Assembly: GCA_964570565.1 (NCBI GenBank)
Contig: CAZMYT010000003.1
Location: forward strand, 62,001 to 126,000
Direction of reading: 5' to 3'
Length of the DNA stretch: 64,000 nucleotides
DNA from: W0P28-013 sp964570565
GTDB taxonomy: Bacteria > Bacteroidota > Bacteroidia > Bacteroidales > Paludibacteraceae
The notes below the pieces were generated by a model that worked only from the letters and a program-made list of their open reading frames with translations, did not search any database and had not been told where the DNA came from. Shown one piece after another: positions 44,523 through 54,467 of this stretch. The position numbers and the translations under genes are program-made. How positions within the stretch are numbered: position 1 is the first letter of the stretch; each line of letters starts with the position of its first letter.

Positions 44523-46526
44523 ATGAGCAAAAAAGTTTACCTCTCAGTTCTTTTTCTTTTCTCAGCCCTTTCTCTATTTTCACAAATATACGAACCTATC
44601 ACTTGGAAAATATCATCGGTTGAAGATGGTAATACCGTGGAGATAAAGTTTGAAGCGGCCATTGAAAAAGGCTGGCATTTATATGGCATTTCAATTCCAG
44701 AAAATGGGCCACGTCCTACGTCGTTCACATTCAATACGCTCACTAATGCAAGTCTGACAGGAGGAGTTACATCTACCTCCAAACTCATTCGCCAATACGA
44801 CGATTTATTTCAGATGGAATTAAATTGGTATGCACAAGCCGCCTCGTTTAGCCAAAAAGTAAAAATCACCGACAAACCTTATCACATAGCTGGTGTTATT
44901 GAATTTATGGGCTGCAATGGTGAAACATGTTTATCGCCGACAAAAATTCCATTCGAATTTAAAAGCAGCAATGACGTAAAAGCCACAAATACGACTCCGG
45001 CCACCAATACGCCAACGGGAAAGAGCGTTGTCACTGAAGTAGTGCCTCTACAAACCGTATCATTAGATACCGCCACTATGGCACCTGCCAAAACGAGTTC
45101 AAACGACTTGTACGCGCCAGTAATAGAAGAATTACAAGCCTTCAACAGTGAAATAAAAACTAGCGACACTTCACTTTGGATGATTTTTATTTTGGGATTA
45201 TTAGGTGGTTTTGTGGCTCTTTTTACGCCTTGCGTATGGCCCATAATCCCCATGACCGTAAGTTTTTTTCTAAAGCGTTCAAACGATAAGCGTAAAGGAC
45301 GACGCGACGCTATTTTATATGGAATTTCTATCATCGTGATTTATTTGGCATTGGGTTTACTCATTACCTTACTATTTGGTGCAAGTGCACTTAATAGTTT
45401 AGCTACAAATGCTTTTTTCAATCTATTCTTTTTTGCTTTATTGGTTCTATTCGCCGTGTCATTTTTTGGTGCATTCGAACTCACACTCCCCTCATCGTGG
45501 TCAAGTAAGCTAGATCAAAAAGCTGAAAAAACGTCGGGATTATTGAGTATTTTGCTGATGTCATTCACATTGGTACTTGTTTCTTTTTCGTGTACAGGTC
45601 CCATAATTGGTACGTTATTAGTAGAAGTTTCCACCACAGGTTCGTTACTGGCACCTGCTATCGGAATGCTTGGTTTCGCCGTGGCTTTAGCATTGCCATT
45701 CAGTTTGTTTGCTTTATTCCCTTCATGGCTTAAATCGATGCCAAAATCGGGCGGCTGGTTGAATTCTGTAAAAGTGGTACTTGGCTTTTTGGAATTAGCA
45801 TTAGCCCTTAAATTCTTATCTGTTGCCGATTTAGCTTACGGTTGGGGCATTCTCGACCGCGAAGTATTTCTTGTCTTGTGGATTGCTATTTTTGCTTTAC
45901 TTGGTTTCTATTTATTAGGGAAATTACTTTTGCCACACGACGATAAATTGGAACGCATTTCTGTGTCACGTCTTTTAATGGCACTAGTTTCGTTTGCCTT
46001 TGCCATCTACATGATTCCTGGTCTTTGGGGTGCTCCACTCAAAGCCATTAGTGCATTTGCGCCACCATTATCCACACAAGATTTCAATTTGTACACCAAC
46101 GACGTACATGCTGCATTTGACGATTACGAATTAGGAATGCGTTATGCGCAAGAAAAAAATAAACCTGTAGTAGTTGATTTTTCAGGTTACGGTTGCGTCA
46201 ACTGTCGCAAAATGGAAGCTGCCGTATGGACCGATGCTCGGGTAGCTTCTTTGTTACAAAATGATTACGTACTTATCACGCTATTTGTGGATGATAAGAC
46301 TCCATTATCTGAGCCATTTGAAGTGGAAGAAAATGGCACAAAACGTCTTATCGAAACGATTGGCGATCGCAATAGTTATCTGCAACGTCACAAGTTCGGC
46401 GCCAATGCTCAACCCTATTATGTGGTGTTAGATAACCAAGGCAAACCATTATCAGGTTCCTTTTCATTCGATGAAAATCCTGATAATTTAGTCAAATTCC
46501 TCGAAGATGCTTTGAAACGATACTAA
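44523..46526 (+). CDS. dsbD: Thiol:disulfide interchange protein DsbD
   Basis: Transfers reducing power from cytoplasmic thioredoxin across the inner membrane to periplasmic partners. The 667-residue protein has all three modules: signal peptide plus N-terminal immunoglobulin-like domain (to about 160), eight-helix membrane domain with redox cysteines C237 (FTPCVWPIIP) and C357 (SCTGP), and a C-terminal thioredoxin-fold domain with C558-x2-C561 (GYGCVNCRK). ATG 44523 directly precedes the signal peptide; a longer frame opens only at a TTG inside the promoter box and is rejected. A linker rich in Thr/Pro separates the first two domains. Confidence 0.92.
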   Translation: MSKKVYLSVLFLFSALSLFSQIYEPITWKISSVEDGNTVEIKFEAAIEKGWHLYGISIPENGPRPTSFTFNTLTNASLTGGVTSTSKLIRQYDDLFQMELNWYAQAASFSQKVKITDKPYHIAGVIEFMGCNGETCLSPTKIPFEFKSSNDVKATNTTPATNTPTGKSVVTEVVPLQTVSLDTATMAPAKTSSNDLYAPVIEELQAFNSEIKTSDTSLWMIFILGLLGGFVALFTPCVWPIIPMTVSFFLKRSNDKRKGRRDAILYGISIIVIYLALGLLITLLFGASALNSLATNAFFNLFFFALLVLFAVSFFGAFELTLPSSWSSKLDQKAEKTSGLLSILLMSFTLVLVSFSCTGPIIGTLLVEVSTTGSLLAPAIGMLGFAVALALPFSLFALFPSWLKSMPKSGGWLNSVKVVLGFLELALALKFLSVADLAYGWGILDREVFLVLWIAIFALLGFYLLGKLLLPHDDKLERISVSRLLMALVSFAFAIYMIPGLWGAPLKAISAFAPPLSTQDFNLYTNDVHAAFDDYELGMRYAQEKNKPVVVDFSGYGCVNCRKMEAAVWTDARVASLLQNDYVLITLFVDDKTPLSEPFEVEENGTKRLIETIGDRNSYLQRHKFGANAQPYYVVLDNQGKPLSGSFSFDENPDNLVKFLEDALKRY

Positions 46527-46586
46527 CAGCGCAGGATTTAATCAACTTTTCCGATTATTTTAAATGGTAAATCGGCAAAAAAATTA

Positions 46587-46594
46587 TACCTTTG
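46587..46594 (+). promoter_or_regulatory. -7 box for the bifunctional nuclease operon
   Basis: TACCTTTG, 17 bases before the ATG at 46612. Confidence 0.6.
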
Positions 46595-46611
46595 CCAGTC
46601 GTTTGTAAAAA

Positions 46612-47172
46612 ATGCAGAAAGTTCAGGTAAAAATTCTAGGTATCAGCGAAGTAAAATCGTCGCAAGATATCTATTGGCTACTCCTCGAAGAAGTACTCGG
46701 TGAGCGTAGAGTGCCTATTTTGATTGGAAAAATGGAGGCACAATCCATTTCCGCGTCAAGCCAACAGATAGAAACGCCTGTACCGCTTACACATCAGCTT
46801 TTTAGCAAAATTACTGACAATTTCAATATTAAATTAAAAGATGTTTTAATTGTCAGTAAAGAAGAAGGGCTCTTTTTAGCAGAACAAACGTGGCAACATG
46901 GAAGTCATGTATTTTTAATTGAATCACGGGCTTCGGACGGTATAGCATTGGCAATGGCCTGCAATACACCTATTTTTATGGACACAGCTATATTTGACAA
47001 ACTGGACGAAATACGTAGTGAACAAACCGAGACAGAACATGAAACACTTGAAAAGCTGTCGGAAGAAACATTGAATAAACTTTTAGCACGCAGTATAGAA
47101 GAAGAGAACTATGAACATGCTTCTCAAATTCGGGATGAATTAGAAAGACGAAAAAACACAACACAAATTTAA
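46612..47172 (+). CDS. Bifunctional nuclease family protein (DUF151 + UVR domain)
   Basis: A 186-residue protein with an N-terminal bifunctional-nuclease (DUF151) domain (about 1-130) and a C-terminal UvrB/UvrC motif (EEENYEHASQIRDELERR, about 162-180). DUF151 proteins in plants have RNase/DNase activity; the bacterial role is not established. The UVR motif suggests contact with a nucleotide-excision or Clp-type partner. It begins an operon with a nucleoside permease and lptB (gaps of 39 and 34 bases). Confidence 0.88.
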   Translation: MQKVQVKILGISEVKSSQDIYWLLLEEVLGERRVPILIGKMEAQSISASSQQIETPVPLTHQLFSKITDNFNIKLKDVLIVSKEEGLFLAEQTWQHGSHVFLIESRASDGIALAMACNTPIFMDTAIFDKLDEIRSEQTETEHETLEKLSEETLNKLLARSIEEENYEHASQIRDELERRKNTTQI

Positions 47173-47211
47173 TTAACTCAAATCTATATTTAATCTTAAA
47201 TCTCACTTATT

Positions 47212-48441
47212 ATGAACATGAAATTGCGTTTGATTATCATGAATTTTCTCCAGTACGCCATTTGGGGTGCTTGGCTTATTTCGTTAGGTGCTTACTTAGG
47301 AGGTAGTCTTAATTTTTCAGGAGGACAAATTGGAAGTTTCTTCGCTACAATGGGTATTGCTTCGTTATTTATGCCTGCCTTAGTGGGTATCGTGGCCGAT
47401 CGTTGGATTCCAGCTCAAAAAGTATTAGGTATCTGTCATTTAATTGCAGCCTCATTTATGATTGCTGCAGCTTTCCAAACAACATACGACACACTCTATC
47501 CTTTGATTTTGTGTAGCGTTATGTTTTACATGCCAACTATTGCTTTATCAAATTCAGTGGCATTTAATGCTATCACTAAATCAGGTATGGACCCTGTAAA
47601 AGATTTCCCTCCTATTCGCGTATTTGGAACCATTGGTTTTATCTGCGCTATGTGGGTTATCGATTTACTCCAATTAGGCTTAACCTCAAATCAAATGTTC
47701 ATTTCGGCTGGTTTAGGAATAGTTTTAGGTTTATATGCTTTCACGATGCCTAAATGCTCTGTCAACAAAAATGTAGAAAAGAAAAACTGGGTGGATACAT
47801 TAGGCTTACGCGCATTTGCACTTTTCAAACAAAAGAAAATGGCTATTTTCTTCATCTTCTCGATGATGTTAGGTATGTCTTTGCAAATCACCAATGCTTT
47901 TGCTGATGGCTACATCCGTAGTTTCGGAGAAAACCCAATTTACCAAGGTACTTTTGGTGTTGATCACTCTGTGATGCTTATCTCTTTATCACAAATTTCA
48001 GAAACGCTTTGTATCTTATTAATTCCGTTTTTCTTGAAACGTTTCGGCATTAAAAAGGTAATGATTATATCCATGATTGCTTGGGTGTTACGTTTTGCAT
48101 TACTTGGAGCTGGAAATCCAGGCGCAGGTGTTTGGATGTTTGTGCTTTCGATGATTGTATACGGCGTGGCATTCGACTTCTTTAATATCTCAGGCTCTTT
48201 ATTCGTTGAAAAAGAAACAGACGAATCAATCCGTTCCAGCGCACAAGGGGTATTTATGATTATGACTAATGGATTTGGCGCCTTTATTGGTTCTTACGCT
48301 GCAGGAGCCATTGTTGATACTTATGCATGGCCAAATTCTTGGTATATTTTCGCAGCTTATTCACTAGTGGTAGCGATCACATTTGCATTAGTATTCAAAT
48401 ACAAGCACGATCCAAACGCCATAGGAGAAATAAAACACTAA
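47212..48441 (+). CDS. Nucleoside permease, MFS (NupG-like)
   Basis: A 409-residue, 12-helix major facilitator of the nucleoside:H+ symporter family. Characteristic segments are RLIIMNFLQYAIWGAWLISLG in helix 1, GIASLFMPALVGIVADRW between helices 2 and 3, and PPIRVFGTIGFICAMW. It imports nucleosides such as those released from external nucleic acids. It follows the bifunctional nuclease gene, a pairing that would suit salvage, although this link is only inferred. A second in-frame ATG two codons downstream is an equally good start. Confidence 0.9.
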   Translation: MNMKLRLIIMNFLQYAIWGAWLISLGAYLGGSLNFSGGQIGSFFATMGIASLFMPALVGIVADRWIPAQKVLGICHLIAASFMIAAAFQTTYDTLYPLILCSVMFYMPTIALSNSVAFNAITKSGMDPVKDFPPIRVFGTIGFICAMWVIDLLQLGLTSNQMFISAGLGIVLGLYAFTMPKCSVNKNVEKKNWVDTLGLRAFALFKQKKMAIFFIFSMMLGMSLQITNAFADGYIRSFGENPIYQGTFGVDHSVMLISLSQISETLCILLIPFFLKRFGIKKVMIISMIAWVLRFALLGAGNPGAGVWMFVLSMIVYGVAFDFFNISGSLFVEKETDESIRSSAQGVFMIMTNGFGAFIGSYAAGAIVDTYAWPNSWYIFAAYSLVVAITFALVFKYKHDPNAIGEIKH

Positions 48442-48475
48442 CTAATAGCGCGTCATTTAATTAAAAACTTACGCC

Positions 48476-49234
48476 ATGGAAGATTTAGGGATGGTATTAC
48501 GCACCGAACATTTGGTGAAAACATACGGTAAACGAACCGTTGTAAATGATGTTTCCATCAATGTAAAGCAAGGGGAAATAGTAGGATTACTAGGTCCTAA
48601 CGGCGCAGGCAAAACCACCACCTTTTACATGACCACAGGATTGGTAACACCCAATGAAGGTAAAATCTTTCTGAATGATACCGACATTACTACCTACCCT
48701 GTATTTAAACGTGCACAAGCTGGCATTGGCTACTTGGCACAAGAGGCGTCGGTTTTCCGTAAAATGACGGTAGAAAATAATATTCGTGCGGTATTAGAAT
48801 TGACCACAAAGTCACGCGAAGAACAAAACGAAAAACTAGAAAGTTTAATCAAAGAATTTCGTCTTGAAAAAGTACGAAAGAACATTGGCGACCGTTTATC
48901 TGGCGGCGAACGACGACGCACCGAAATTGCTCGCTGTTTAGCGATTGAACCAAACTTCATTATGCTTGACGAACCATTTGCTGGAGTCGATCCAATTGCG
49001 GTTCAAGATATTCAAGACATTGTATGGCATTTGAAAGATCGTAATATTGGTATTTTAATTACCGACCACAATGTAGACGAAACGCTTTCGATTACCAACC
49101 GAGCCTACTTATTATTCGAAGGAACTATCTTATTTCAAGGAACGCCAGAGGAATTAGCAGCCAACCCAATAGTGCGCGAAAAATACCTCGGACGTGATTT
49201 CGAATTAAAGAAGAAAACACGCGTTGATATTTAA
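48476..49234 (+). CDS. lptB: Lipopolysaccharide export ABC transporter ATP-binding protein
   Basis: Cytoplasmic ATPase of the LptB2FGC complex that extracts LPS from the inner membrane. The 252-residue protein has Walker A GPNGAGKTT, the LptB-specific ITTYPVFKRAQAGIGYLAQEASVFRKMTVENN, signature LSGGERRR, Walker B FIMLDEPFAGVDP and the H-loop ITDHNV. The start may be the ATG at 48476 or the Met five codons later. The lptF/G partners are not in the window. It ends the operon and is followed by a strong terminator. Confidence 0.95.
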   Translation: MEDLGMVLRTEHLVKTYGKRTVVNDVSINVKQGEIVGLLGPNGAGKTTTFYMTTGLVTPNEGKIFLNDTDITTYPVFKRAQAGIGYLAQEASVFRKMTVENNIRAVLELTTKSREEQNEKLESLIKEFRLEKVRKNIGDRLSGGERRRTEIARCLAIEPNFIMLDEPFAGVDPIAVQDIQDIVWHLKDRNIGILITDHNVDETLSITNRAYLLFEGTILFQGTPEELAANPIVREKYLGRDFELKKKTRVDI

Positions 49235-49238
49235 TGAT

Positions 49239-49268
49239 AAAACAGCCGCATTGTTATGCGGCTGTTTT
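49239..49268 (+). terminator. Terminator after lptB
   Basis: A 12-bp stem AAAACAGCCGCA / TGCGGCTGTTTT, loop of 6 bases, then TATTTTAA, immediately after the lptB stop. Confidence 0.9.
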
Positions 49269-49302
49269 TATTTTAAGCACAACACGGAATTAAAAAAATC
49301 TC

Positions 49303-49310
49303 TATCTTTG
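49303..49310 (+). promoter_or_regulatory. -7 box for the antiporter operon
   Basis: TATCTTTG, 8 bases before the ATG at 49319; transcription would start almost at the first codon. A second ATG at 49325 may be the true start. Confidence 0.6.
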
Positions 49311-49318
49311 TAAAAAAT

Positions 49319-51361
49319 ATGTCTATGAATACTTGGTTCACACTACCACAATTACCGCTAACAGACCCGATACCTATTTTCTTATTGGTATTGCTCATTA
49401 TCTTATCGGCACCATTGCTCAACAAGGTGAAAATTCCTCATATCATTGGCTTAATTTTAGCGGGGATGTTGCTCGGGCCATTTGGCTTAAACGTACTAGC
49501 AAATGACAAAAGTTTTGAGCTGTTTGGCAAAGTAGGCATTCTTTACATCATGTTCTTAGCTGGTTTAGAAATAGATTTAAACACATTCAAAAAAAATAGA
49601 AGTAAAGGATTGGTCTTTGGAGTATTAACTTTTCTAATTCCAATGATTTTAGGGATTTTATCTGGCTTCTATATTCTGAAATTCGATTGGATAACATCTA
49701 CTCTATTGGCTAGTATGTATGCGTCTCATACGCTCATTGCCTATCCAATTGTAAGCAAGATGGGAATTTCTAAACACCGTGCAATTAGTATTACAGTGGC
49801 AGGTACCATTTTTACGGTAACTGGCGCACTCCTTATTTTAGCCGCTATAGTAGCCATTCACAATAACAATGTAGGTACACTTTATTGGGTAAAATTTGGC
49901 ATTTCGGCACTCATTTGTGGCTTGATTATATTTGTAGTGTTACCCAAAATCGCGCGTTATTTTCTACGTCGTTTTAGCGATAGTGTGGCACAATATATAT
50001 TTGTGTTAGCTATTGTTTTTATTGCATCACTACTGTCGGATGCTGCTGGATTAGAAGGAATTTTGGGGGCATTCTTTGCAGGGCTAGTACTCAATCGACT
50101 CATACCCAATATTTCGCCACTGATGAATCGTATCGAATTTGTAGGGAATGCCATTTTCATCCCATTTTTCTTGATTAGTATCGGGATGTTGATTGATGTT
50201 AAAGCATTTTTCGTTAGTCCTCAAGCATTACTAGTAGCTGCCGTTATGACCGTTGTAGCAACATTATCAAAATGGTTGGCAGCTATTTTAACTCAAAAAA
50301 GTTGCAAACTCACTTCAGATGAAGGACAATTAATTTTTGGTTTAAGTAATGGTCAAGCAGCCGCAACTCTAGCTGCGGTGATGATTGGTCATAATATTGG
50401 ATTACTCAATGATGATGTGTTAAATGGTACAGTAGTGATGATTTTAGTAACTTGTACTATTAGCTCTATCGTAACAGAAAAAGCCGCTCGTAAAATTGCT
50501 TCTGCTGAACTCAAGGCTGAAAAATCGCATCAGAAATTGGGAGACGAACGCATTTTGATTCCTATTTCGAACCCAGCAACCATGCCCCAATTAATTGAAT
50601 TTGGGAATTTAATAAAACGAGCTAACAATAAAAAGGCTCTGTTTGCGCTCAATATAGAATCGCACAACGACGACAATGTGGCAGGTAGTAAATTGATGGA
50701 TAGCGCAGCAAATTTAGCAGCTGCCACCGATAATCAACTGACACGTATCGTTAAAAGTGACATCAACATTGCTAACTGTATTGTAGAAACCATCAACGAA
50801 GAAAATATCACGGATGTATTAGTTGGTATCCACAAGAAAAATAAATTTGTTGATACATTTTTTGGTAATACCATCGAACGATTATTAAAAGAAACTCGAC
50901 AAACTATTTTTATTTGTAGCCAAAAAAATCCAACCAATTCAGTTAAGCACCTAATTGTGGTAGTTCCTGAAAAGGCAGAACTAGAAACAGGTTTTGCTGT
51001 GTGGTTTGATCGTGTCAAAAACATTGCCACAAATTTGAGTATTAAATTGGTGTTTTATGGTAACAAAGAAACTAACGCGGCTCTGAAAAAATTGAGCGGC
51101 ACCTATGCCGATTTAATGGTCTCATTCCGAGAATTAGAGAGTTGGGAAGATTTCTTAATCATTACCAAAGCCGTAAAACCGAACGACTCTGTTATTATTA
51201 TTTCAGCTCGTAAAGGCACGCTCTCCTATAATCCTTTATTTGAAAAATTACCTTACTATTTAACCAAATATTTCACCGAGAACAACTTTGCCATTGTATT
51301 TCCAAAACAAGTACAATCAGGTGAAAAAACAGGCGAATTATTTAATCCATTACACCTCTAA
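49319..51361 (+). CDS. Cation:proton antiporter, CPA2 family, with C-terminal UspA-like region
   Basis: A 680-residue protein: an N-terminal Na+/H+ exchanger domain with about 12 helices (residues 1-395) containing IIGLILAGMLLGPFGLNVL and GLEIDLNTFKKN, then a soluble C-terminal part (about 400-680) resembling tandem universal-stress-protein domains, rather than the TrkA-N/RCK domain of Kef systems. Such proteins exchange Na+ or K+ for H+ in pH and salt homeostasis; the ion is unknown. It is followed after 12 bases by the T9SS cargo gene, and the promoter predicts an almost leaderless transcript. Confidence 0.9.
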   Translation: MSMNTWFTLPQLPLTDPIPIFLLVLLIILSAPLLNKVKIPHIIGLILAGMLLGPFGLNVLANDKSFELFGKVGILYIMFLAGLEIDLNTFKKNRSKGLVFGVLTFLIPMILGILSGFYILKFDWITSTLLASMYASHTLIAYPIVSKMGISKHRAISITVAGTIFTVTGALLILAAIVAIHNNNVGTLYWVKFGISALICGLIIFVVLPKIARYFLRRFSDSVAQYIFVLAIVFIASLLSDAAGLEGILGAFFAGLVLNRLIPNISPLMNRIEFVGNAIFIPFFLISIGMLIDVKAFFVSPQALLVAAVMTVVATLSKWLAAILTQKSCKLTSDEGQLIFGLSNGQAAATLAAVMIGHNIGLLNDDVLNGTVVMILVTCTISSIVTEKAARKIASAELKAEKSHQKLGDERILIPISNPATMPQLIEFGNLIKRANNKKALFALNIESHNDDNVAGSKLMDSAANLAAATDNQLTRIVKSDINIANCIVETINEENITDVLVGIHKKNKFVDTFFGNTIERLLKETRQTIFICSQKNPTNSVKHLIVVVPEKAELETGFAVWFDRVKNIATNLSIKLVFYGNKETNAALKKLSGTYADLMVSFRELESWEDFLIITKAVKPNDSVIIISARKGTLSYNPLFEKLPYYLTKYFTENNFAIVFPKQVQSGEKTGELFNPLHL

Positions 51362-51373
51362 AAGGCTATCGCC

Positions 51374-52603
51374 ATGAAAAAAAAGTATGTTGTTTGTTTG
51401 GCAAGTTTACTACTACTTGCAAGTGCAGTTTTCTCGCAAACAGAAGCCACTATTGCGGTGGGCAACACCACTCGCTCTTATGTGTATTTTATGCCATCCA
51501 ACTATGACGCATCAAAACCTGTAGGACTATTTCTACTTTTACACGGTTCAGGAGGCAATCAACACAATTATGATAACACCATAGCCAATTATGCCATTCC
51601 GGACACGCACAATACCATTGTCATTTGTCCACAAGCATTAAGCGAAAGTGATACTGAAGTTATAGCCATCAATAACGCCCTCAAAAATTTTGGCAAAGAA
51701 CCGTTTAATATTACCAACATTTGGAATTCTGGCACTACTATTGCCACTACAAATGTAGTTCCAAGTGAATACCTATTTCTGTTAGCAAGCTTAGCTCCTA
51801 ATATCGCAGCAGCAGGTAAAATTGAACTTAATAAAGCCACCGATGACGTTCTGTTCATGAACACGTTGATAACCTATTTTAAAACAAACTACAATATTGA
51901 TGGCGACCGTGTTTTCATGGCTGGTCATTCTATGGGAGGTAGTATGTGTTATCGGTATGCCTTTTCAGACAACCGACAAATAAAAGCATTCGCTTCTATT
52001 TATGGCTATTTAGGAAAAGGAGTTGATACTAGCAAAACATTTCAAATTCCTTTCTGCCATTTTCACAGTAAAACGGATGCAGTAGTTCCTTTTTATGGGG
52101 GCATTTTTAACGATTCCATTCCCGTTACCATCCGATTGTTAGCACAAAAAAATGGTCAAACAACTCCTATCATTGAAGAAATTGCTGATACAAAAGCTGA
52201 CAATATCACCGTTAAAAGCTATGATTACAACACGCCAGACAATCCACGTGTGCTATTTTTCGAGATTGATGGAGCTTTGCATGCCAATATCCTTCAGCAA
52301 AACGACAATGACATAGACGTATTCAATGAACTATGGCGTTTTTTTGAAGGTACACCTATTGAGTCAGGTCTAAATCATCAAACAGAAAATGACTTAATGG
52401 TCTATCCAAATCCAACATCGGATTATATAATATCTAGCAAATCGAGAGATTATAAACTCGTTGACATTTCAGGAAAAATTTGTCAACAAGGCTATACAGA
52501 AGCCGGAAAATCACTTTCTATTGGCACATTGCAAAAAGGAATTTATATTCTTACTCTAACTGCTAATCACACCAGTACAAGTCATAAAATTATTATACAA
52601 TGA
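51374..52603 (+). CDS. Secreted alpha/beta-hydrolase (PHB depolymerase/feruloyl esterase-like) with T9SS sorting domain
   Basis: A 409-residue secreted hydrolase. A signal peptide (KKKYVVCLASLLLLASAVFSQ) is followed by an alpha/beta-hydrolase domain with oxyanion region GLFLLLHGSGGN and nucleophile GHSMGG (Ser186), a probable Asp in CHFHSKTDAVVPF, and a late His (DGALHANIL). The last 70 residues (from about 338, LMVYPNPTSDY through the final KGIYILTLTAN...KIIIQ) are a type A T9SS sorting domain, predicting surface delivery or release. Its TGA overlaps the ispG ATG (ATGA), an unexpected pairing with a core isoprenoid gene. Confidence 0.87.
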   Translation: MKKKYVVCLASLLLLASAVFSQTEATIAVGNTTRSYVYFMPSNYDASKPVGLFLLLHGSGGNQHNYDNTIANYAIPDTHNTIVICPQALSESDTEVIAINNALKNFGKEPFNITNIWNSGTTIATTNVVPSEYLFLLASLAPNIAAAGKIELNKATDDVLFMNTLITYFKTNYNIDGDRVFMAGHSMGGSMCYRYAFSDNRQIKAFASIYGYLGKGVDTSKTFQIPFCHFHSKTDAVVPFYGGIFNDSIPVTIRLLAQKNGQTTPIIEEIADTKADNITVKSYDYNTPDNPRVLFFEIDGALHANILQQNDNDIDVFNELWRFFEGTPIESGLNHQTENDLMVYPNPTSDYIISSKSRDYKLVDISGKICQQGYTEAGKSLSIGTLQKGIYILTLTANHTSTSHKIIIQ

Positions 52604-54300
52604 CCACGTTATTATCACCATTTAATTACAATCGCCGCATAACAAGCGAAGTCACCGTTGGCAATATAACCATTGGCGGCACAGCACCAATCCGTGTACA
52701 ATCGATGGCAAATACAGACACCAACAATGTAGAAGCCTCGGTAGCACAAGCCATACGCATCAAAGAAGCTGGCGGAGAATTGGTACGCTTTACTACACAA
52801 GGCATACGCGAAGCACAAAGCATGAAACTGATACATGAACAGTTGCGAGCACGCGGCGTAAACGTTCCTTTAGTGGCCGATATTCATTTCAACCCCAAAG
52901 TAGCTGAAGAAGCAGCTCAATATATTGAAAAAGTACGCATCAATCCAGGTAATTTTGTGGCTGGTAAAACCACCGATTATACCGACGAAGAATTTGAAGC
53001 TGAACGGAATAAAATACACGAGAAATTACGTACATTAATCTCCATCTGTAAACAACATCATACAGCCATTCGTATTGGTGTGAATCACGGTTCCCTATCC
53101 CCACGCATCATGAATCGCTATGGCGATACACCTGAAGGATTGGCTGCATCGTGTATGGAGTTTTTAGAACTTTGTCAGTTAGAAAATTTCCACCAAATAG
53201 TAATCTCCGTGAAAGCATCCAATACTTTGGTCATGGTTCAGGCTGTGCGCTTATTGGTTCAAAAAATGGATGCAGCGGGATTTCATTATCCACTACATTT
53301 AGGTGTGACCGAAGCTGGCGAGGGCGAAGATGGACGTATCAAATCAGCAGTTGGCATTGGAGCTTTATTGGCCGATGGCATTGGTGACACCATACGTGTA
53401 TCACTCAGCGAAGATCCCGAATGTGAAATTCCTGTAGCTAAACTGTTGGTTGATTACATTGGTACACGAGAGCAACATCAACCGATTATAGGAGTTGTAG
53501 CTCCTGCATTTAATCCATACGTATATACACGCCGTTTGACAAAAGCGATTGGCATAGTTGGTGGCAATCACCATCCTGTGGTAGTGGCATCTAAAAAGGG
53601 TAACTATGAACCGATGCCAGACTACATTTTAGAAGAAACGAATTTACCCATGCGTTCACTTTCGTATCCAGAACTGAATGAACAGATTCTTAATGAGTTA
53701 AAAGCCACGCCACAAATTGTGCTGTTACATTCGAGCCATAGAAATCCAGTAGGTGAGATGCGCGCATTTTTCCACCGATTATTAGCAGAAGATATTACAG
53801 TACCAGTCGTCATAGCACGTCACTACCATGAAACCAATGTTGAGTCGTTGCAAATCAAAGTGGGAGCGGATTTAGGCGGTCTGCTGCTCGACGGTTTTGG
53901 TGATGGCATTATGTTAACGAACGAACATAACACCATTACAAACGAAGCTATAAATTCCATTGCTTTTGGTGTACTACAAGCAGCTCGTCGACGTGTAAGC
54001 CGAACCGAATATATCTCTTGCCCAAGTTGTGGACGTACATTGTTCGATTTACAAACCACCGTAGCCAAAGTAAAGGCCGCAACCAGCCATTTAAAGAACC
54101 TAAAAATAGCCATAATGGGATGCATTGTAAATGGGCCCGGAGAAATGGCAGATGCCGACTATGGTTATGTTGGAGCAGGCAAAGGACGGGTGAGTCTGTA
54201 TCGAAAAAATGAATGTATCGAAAAAAATATTGCTGAGGAAGAAGCCGTAGAAAAGCTTTTAGCTTTAATTGAGCATGACAAAGTACAAAATACGCACTAA
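52600..54300 (+). CDS. ispG: 4-hydroxy-3-methylbut-2-en-1-yl diphosphate synthase
   Basis: Iron-sulfur enzyme of the non-mevalonate isoprenoid pathway, converting MEcPP to HMBPP. The 566-residue length is that of the three-domain form found in Bacteroidota and plants, with a central TIM-like insertion relative to the E. coli type. The N-terminal TIM barrel (PIRVQSMANTDTNN, PLVADIHFNP) and the C-terminal [4Fe-4S] ligands C474, C477, C508 and Glu515 (CPSCGRTLFDL, GCIVNGPGE) are all present. Translation is coupled to the preceding hydrolase through a 4-base overlap. Confidence 0.96.
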   Translation: MTTLLSPFNYNRRITSEVTVGNITIGGTAPIRVQSMANTDTNNVEASVAQAIRIKEAGGELVRFTTQGIREAQSMKLIHEQLRARGVNVPLVADIHFNPKVAEEAAQYIEKVRINPGNFVAGKTTDYTDEEFEAERNKIHEKLRTLISICKQHHTAIRIGVNHGSLSPRIMNRYGDTPEGLAASCMEFLELCQLENFHQIVISVKASNTLVMVQAVRLLVQKMDAAGFHYPLHLGVTEAGEGEDGRIKSAVGIGALLADGIGDTIRVSLSEDPECEIPVAKLLVDYIGTREQHQPIIGVVAPAFNPYVYTRRLTKAIGIVGGNHHPVVVASKKGNYEPMPDYILEETNLPMRSLSYPELNEQILNELKATPQIVLLHSSHRNPVGEMRAFFHRLLAEDITVPVVIARHYHETNVESLQIKVGADLGGLLLDGFGDGIMLTNEHNTITNEAINSIAFGVLQAARRRVSRTEYISCPSCGRTLFDLQTTVAKVKAATSHLKNLKIAIMGCIVNGPGEMADADYGYVGAGKGRVSLYRKNECIEKNIAEEEAVEKLLALIEHDKVQNTH

Positions 54301-54385
54301 AAGCAACTTAGAATGAACGATTTAAGCAACACATAACTGGCTCAAATCTTCACTCAAAAACAATACGACATAAAAGAATTTTAAT

Positions 54386-54393
54386 TACCTTTG
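54386..54393 (+). promoter_or_regulatory. -7 box for serC
   Basis: TACCTTTG, 74 bases before the serC ATG; the leader is longer than most in this window but shows no strong hairpin. Confidence 0.55.
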
Positions 54394-54467
54394 AAACCGA
54401 AATAAGCCTACCCTTGATGGCAGACTCTTTCTACAATTCACGGAATAACGATTATTAAAAACACAGT

